From Verrucomicrobiota bacterium (GTDB taxonomy: Bacteria > Verrucomicrobiota > Verrucomicrobiia > Opitutales > Oceanipulchritudinaceae), in the NCBI GenBank assembly GCA_009908535.1, contig JAAAOD010000221.1:1-9146 (forward strand): DNA of 9,146 nt. The letters are read 5' to 3'. Shown piece after piece: positions 6,016 to 9,146 of this stretch. Position numbers and translations under genes: made by a program. The stretch's first letter is position 1, and every line of letters starts with the position of its first letter. The notes under the pieces were generated by a model. That model searched no databases. It was given only the letters and a program-made list of their open reading frames with translations, and had not been told where the DNA came from.

Positions 6016-7533
6016 ATGTCCACGAAAGCACGAAACCTTCTCCTGATCACGGTTGATGAAATGCGCGGCGACTGTGCCGGTTTCGCAGGAAACGCGGAAG
6101 TGGCCACGCCCCGCCTGGACGGACTGGCGGCGGAAGGAACCGTCCTCGCGAAGCACTTCGCCCCCTTTCCGAAATGCGTCCCTTCGCGCTGCGCGATGCA
6201 GACGGGACGGTATCCGCACACCGACGGCCTGCGCACGGTCATGGAGGACAACCACCTGCCGTCGGGCCGGCCCAGCCTCGCCTCTTTTCTTCGGGAACAG
6301 GGCTTCGAGACGGCGGTCCTTGGGCTGAATCATGTGTGGAAGCGGGCCGACTTCTACGGGGAGGGAACCCGGCAGAACAGGAAGGGAGCGGGGGTCGTCG
6401 ACTACACTTCCTTTACGGAAGGCCCCCTTGCCGAGGTTCTGGAAACGCCGTGGACGGACCCGCCGTCCTCGCCGCGGGCGGGCACCCGTGACGAAGGCCT
6501 GCTCGCGAACGGCTACGCGGGCCCCATGCAGCGCAAGGAGGCGACCGGTTTTTCCGACGAAGCCCGGGCCGAACAGGCCTGCCTTTACCTGCGGGAGGTG
6601 CGGGATCCGGAAAAACCTTTTTATCTGCAGGTCAACTTCGGCAAACCCCATCCGCCCTACACCGTCAAGGAACCCTATTACAGTCAGTACGATCCGGCGC
6701 GGCTGACCCCCTTTCCCCATCAACTGCCCGCGCAGGCGCCGCTGCCCCTGCGGGCGCAGCGGGAATGGCGCCTCGGGGAAGAGGTCACCGAGGAAGGACT
6801 GCGCGAGCTGCAGGCGATCTACTACGGGATGATCAGCTACGTGGACGCGCTGGTCGGCAAGGTACTGGACGCGCTGGCGGAACGCGGTCTCAAGGAGGAA
6901 ACCGTCATCCTTTTCTGTTCCGACCACGGCGATTACGCCGGGCAGTACGGCCTGCCGGAAAAGTGGGACACCAGCCTGCAGGACTGCCTGCTGCATGTAC
7001 CGGGGATCCTTGCCGGCCCCGGCATTCCCTCCGGGACCCGGATCGAGGAGCTGACGGAAATTGTCGATACCGCGCCCACGCTGCTGGATTGCCTCGGCCT
7101 CGGCCCCCCGCCGGAATGGATCCGGCACGGGGAATCCCTGCTGCCGGTGCTTTCCGGAGAAGCGCCGGGCAAGGAAGCGGTCTTCGCCGCTGGCGGCCAC
7201 GAGGCCCCGATGCGGGCCCGCTTCAACACCCCCGTCTGGCAGGAGCGCGGGGGGCGTCGCTGCAAAGCCACCATGGGCAAACAGTTGACCTACCAGCAAT
7301 GCCCCGCGGCCATGGCCCCCGCCCGCATGATCCGGACCCGGAATTGGAAACTGATCGTCCGCGAAACCGGCGGAAACGAGCTTTACCACCTCTCCGAAGA
7401 CCCCCGCGAAATGAACAATCTCTACGGCCGCGAGGGCCTTGAGGCCGTCACCCTCGACCTCATGGAACGGCTCTGCGAATGGACCCTGCGGACCCAGCCC
7501 GACCAGCCGCCGGTCGCCACCGTCGGCGCCTGA
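6016..7533 (+). CDS. Type I (S1, formylglycine) sulfatase without signal peptide
   Basis: 505 residues, normal for an S1 sulfatase. These enzymes hydrolyse sulfate esters using a Cys-derived formylglycine made by a separate maturase. Visible elements are the metal-binding start LLLITVDEMRGD (D14), the active-site signature CVPSR (C54-R58) followed by AMQTGRYPHTDG, GKPHPPY (K210, H212), the second metal site FCSDHGDYAGQYG (D303, H304), K316 in LPEKWD, and the closing ELYHLSEDPREMNNL. The class is Cys-type, so it would need anSME or FGE maturation. The N-terminus MSTKARN leads straight into the first strand, with no signal peptide. No in-frame start lies between 6016 and the upstream TGA near 5920, so it is predicted cytoplasmic. 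It lies 20 bp before GH94. The substrate is unknown; related phosphonate or phosphate-ester hydrolases share this fold. Confidence 0.92.
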   Translation: MSTKARNLLLITVDEMRGDCAGFAGNAEVATPRLDGLAAEGTVLAKHFAPFPKCVPSRCAMQTGRYPHTDGLRTVMEDNHLPSGRPSLASFLREQGFETAVLGLNHVWKRADFYGEGTRQNRKGAGVVDYTSFTEGPLAEVLETPWTDPPSSPRAGTRDEGLLANGYAGPMQRKEATGFSDEARAEQACLYLREVRDPEKPFYLQVNFGKPHPPYTVKEPYYSQYDPARLTPFPHQLPAQAPLPLRAQREWRLGEEVTEEGLRELQAIYYGMISYVDALVGKVLDALAERGLKEETVILFCSDHGDYAGQYGLPEKWDTSLQDCLLHVPGILAGPGIPSGTRIEELTEIVDTAPTLLDCLGLGPPPEWIRHGESLLPVLSGEAPGKEAVFAAGGHEAPMRARFNTPVWQERGGRRCKATMGKQLTYQQCPAAMAPARMIRTRNWKLIVRETGGNELYHLSEDPREMNNLYGREGLEAVTLDLMERLCEWTLRTQPDQPPVATVGA

Positions 7534-7553
7534 ACACCCCACCCTGCCTCGTC

Positions 7554-9146
7554 ATGAAATTCGGCTACTTCGATGACCACAACCTCGAATACGTCATCAC
7601 GCGTCCGGACACGCCGCGCCCGTGGAGCAATTACCTCGGCCGCGCCGACTTCGGCGGTGTCATCACCAACAACGCCGCCGGCTACATCTTCTACAAGTCG
7701 GCCGATCAGGGAAGGTTGACCCGGTTCCGCTTCAATTCCGCGCCTGCGGAGCTGGGCGGGCGCCATATCTACCTCCGCGACCGCGAGGACGGGGACTATT
7801 GGAGCAATGCGTGGATGCCGGTGGGCAAATCCCTCGACGAATTTCAGGCCGAATGCCGTCACGGTACCGGCTACACCGTCATCAAATCGGTCTACCGGAA
7901 AATCCGCTGCGAAGTGCGGTACTTCGCGCCCGTGGGCGGCACCTTCGAGGTCTGGCACATCACCGTGGCCAATCTCGACAACCGCAACCGCCGTATCCAG
8001 ATTTTCCCTACAGCGGAGCCGCAATGCAACTGGAACGCCACCGACGACACGAAAAACCTGCAATACTCCCAGTACATCGCGCAGACGCGCATGGTCGACG
8101 GCATCCTCGACATCGCCTCCAATCCGAACATGCCGGAAGATCCGGACAACTTCACCAACAAGGACCAGCAGCGGCACAGCTTTTTCGCCCTCGCGGGCAT
8201 CGAAGCAGCGGCCTTCGAGGGCGACCTCGCCTCTTTCTTCGGGCCCTACGGGACGTATGCGAAACCGCACGCGCTCCTCGCGGGCACCTGCGGCAACCGG
8301 CACGCTTACGGGGACATGCCCTTCGCCGCCTTCCAGGTGGATCTTGAGCCGGAACCGGGGGAATCGGTCACCTTCGCCGCGCTTTTCGGCGTCGGGGAGG
8401 CGGAAAGCGAAGGCCGGCGGGCGGTCGCCGCCATGGACAGCGAACAGGCGGTGGAGCACGCCCTCGGGGAGGTGAAGGAATTCTGGCAGTCCCGCCTCGA
8501 GGTCCTCTCCGCGGAGACGCCCGATCCAGGCTTCAATTCCATGATCAATCTCTGGGCTCCGCTGAACAACCTCATGACCTTCTACTGGTCCCGCACGGCC
8601 AGCCTTGTCTACGCCGGCGAACGCGACGGCCTCGGCTTCCGTGATTCTCTGCAGGACCTCGTCGGTTCGGCGGCCCTCGTCACCGCGGAAACGCGGGAAC
8701 GGCTCGAGCTGCTCCTCACCGGCCAGTATGCCAATGGCGGCTGCAAGCCGGTGGTCCAGCCCTTCAACCATCATCCCGGCGAAGAGGAGCCCCCGGAGCA
8801 GTTCCGCTCCGACGACGCAATGTGGTTTTTCAACGCCGTTCCCGCCTATGTGAAGGAAACCGGCGACCTCGCCTTCTACGGCAAGACCCTTCCCTTTGCC
8901 GACGGCGGCGAGGCCAGCGTCTTCGGACACCTTCGCCGCGCCATCGAGTTCAGTCTCGAACGCAGCGGCCAGCACGGCCTCCCCTGCGGCCTTTTCAACG
9001 ACTGGAACGACTGCATCCGCCTCGGGGAAAGCGGGGAAACGGTCTTTGTCGCCCTGCAGCTCCGGCTCGCCCTCGATGAATACGCGGCCATCGCGGATCT
9101 CCTCGGGGAAGCGGAAGAGGCCCAATGGGCGCGGACGCGCCTTGAA
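7554..9146 (+). CDS. GH94 disaccharide phosphorylase (cellobiose/chitobiose phosphorylase-like), 3' end missing
   Basis: ATG at 7554 opens a frame that runs uninterrupted through the window end (531 codons). GH94 enzymes are usually about 800 residues, so roughly a third is missing. They reversibly cleave beta-linked disaccharides with phosphate, giving an alpha-sugar 1-phosphate in the cytoplasm and saving ATP. The N-terminus MKFGYFDDHNLEYVITRPDT and PWSNYLG are classic for the family. An N-terminal beta-sandwich (to approx. residue 280) precedes the (alpha/alpha)6 barrel. GLGFRDSLQDL has R363, D364 and D368, and NDWNDCIRL (D483, D486) carries the catalytic acid region; the GESGETVFVALQ that follows is also typical. 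DWNDC with the GE(S)xFVA stretch recalls chitobiose-type members as much as cellobiose-type, so the substrate is open. It has no signal peptide and is co-directional with the sulfatase, 20 bp behind it. Confidence 0.92.
   Translation, partial: MKFGYFDDHNLEYVITRPDTPRPWSNYLGRADFGGVITNNAAGYIFYKSADQGRLTRFRFNSAPAELGGRHIYLRDREDGDYWSNAWMPVGKSLDEFQAECRHGTGYTVIKSVYRKIRCEVRYFAPVGGTFEVWHITVANLDNRNRRIQIFPTAEPQCNWNATDDTKNLQYSQYIAQTRMVDGILDIASNPNMPEDPDNFTNKDQQRHSFFALAGIEAAAFEGDLASFFGPYGTYAKPHALLAGTCGNRHAYGDMPFAAFQVDLEPEPGESVTFAALFGVGEAESEGRRAVAAMDSEQAVEHALGEVKEFWQSRLEVLSAETPDPGFNSMINLWAPLNNLMTFYWSRTASLVYAGERDGLGFRDSLQDLVGSAALVTAETRERLELLLTGQYANGGCKPVVQPFNHHPGEEEPPEQFRSDDAMWFFNAVPAYVKETGDLAFYGKTLPFADGGEASVFGHLRRAIEFSLERSGQHGLPCGLFNDWNDCIRLGESGETVFVALQLRLALDEYAAIADLLGEAEEAQWARTRLE

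Noticed and set aside
5859..6056. Small + strand frame (65 codons) in the sulfatase leader
   Set aside because: No similarity to any family I know; it covers the hairpins and runs into the sulfatase out of frame.
5911..7542. - strand frame (543 codons) opposite the sulfatase
   Set aside because: Compositional shadow; the sulfatase motifs CxPSR and DHG are on the + strand.
7422..9125. - strand frame (567 codons) opposite GH94
   Set aside because: Compositional shadow of GH94, whose + frame shows full family motifs.

Overview
This GC-rich window (strong preference for G/C at third codon positions) looks like the chromosome of a polysaccharide-degrading heterotroph. My best guess is Verrucomicrobiota, class Opitutae or a close relative. 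That rests on three things: the mix of sulfatase, GH36, GH94 and a CBM9-like exported protein; an aromatic-rich C-terminal module that I remember from Opitutae exported proteins; and start codons without Shine-Dalgarno sequences. The taxonomic call is inference. There are no RNA genes, CRISPR arrays or transposases.

Left block, + strand (1-4550). It holds the 3' end of a six-hairpin, GH9-like protein, a divergent deoxyribose-phosphate aldolase (deoC), an approx. 90-bp structured repeat-like element, a 56-codon ORF that resembles an internally deleted sulfatase, a cytoplasmic GH36 alpha-galactosidase and a ribokinase-family sugar kinase. Apart from the element, genes are 0-30 bp apart. The whole is probably a sugar-catabolism operon: glycosidases release sugars, the kinase phosphorylates one, and the aldolase cleaves a sugar phosphate. 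It ends at a hairpin terminator (4576-4612) that also serves the convergent gene on the other side.

Middle, - strand (4640-5734). One exported protein has a signal peptide, a CBM9/DOMON-like carbohydrate-binding domain and a C-terminal aromatic module.

Right block, + strand (6016-9146, runs off the window). A type I sulfatase without a signal peptide is followed 20 bp later by a GH94 disaccharide phosphorylase, cut by the window end. The 281-bp divergent spacer (5735-6015) must hold the promoters for both directions. It contains several alternative inverted repeats in the sulfatase leader. The sulfatase-phosphorylase pair suggests intracellular desulfation and phosphorolysis of an imported oligosaccharide.

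The points most worth a second look are the sulfatase-like remnant coupled by ATGA overlap to GH36, the interlocked-repeat element before it, the altered active-site motifs of DeoC, the cytoplasmic sulfatase/GH94 pair, and the uniformly SD-less, G-poor leaders with C at -1. I see no clearly new multi-gene system beyond these.
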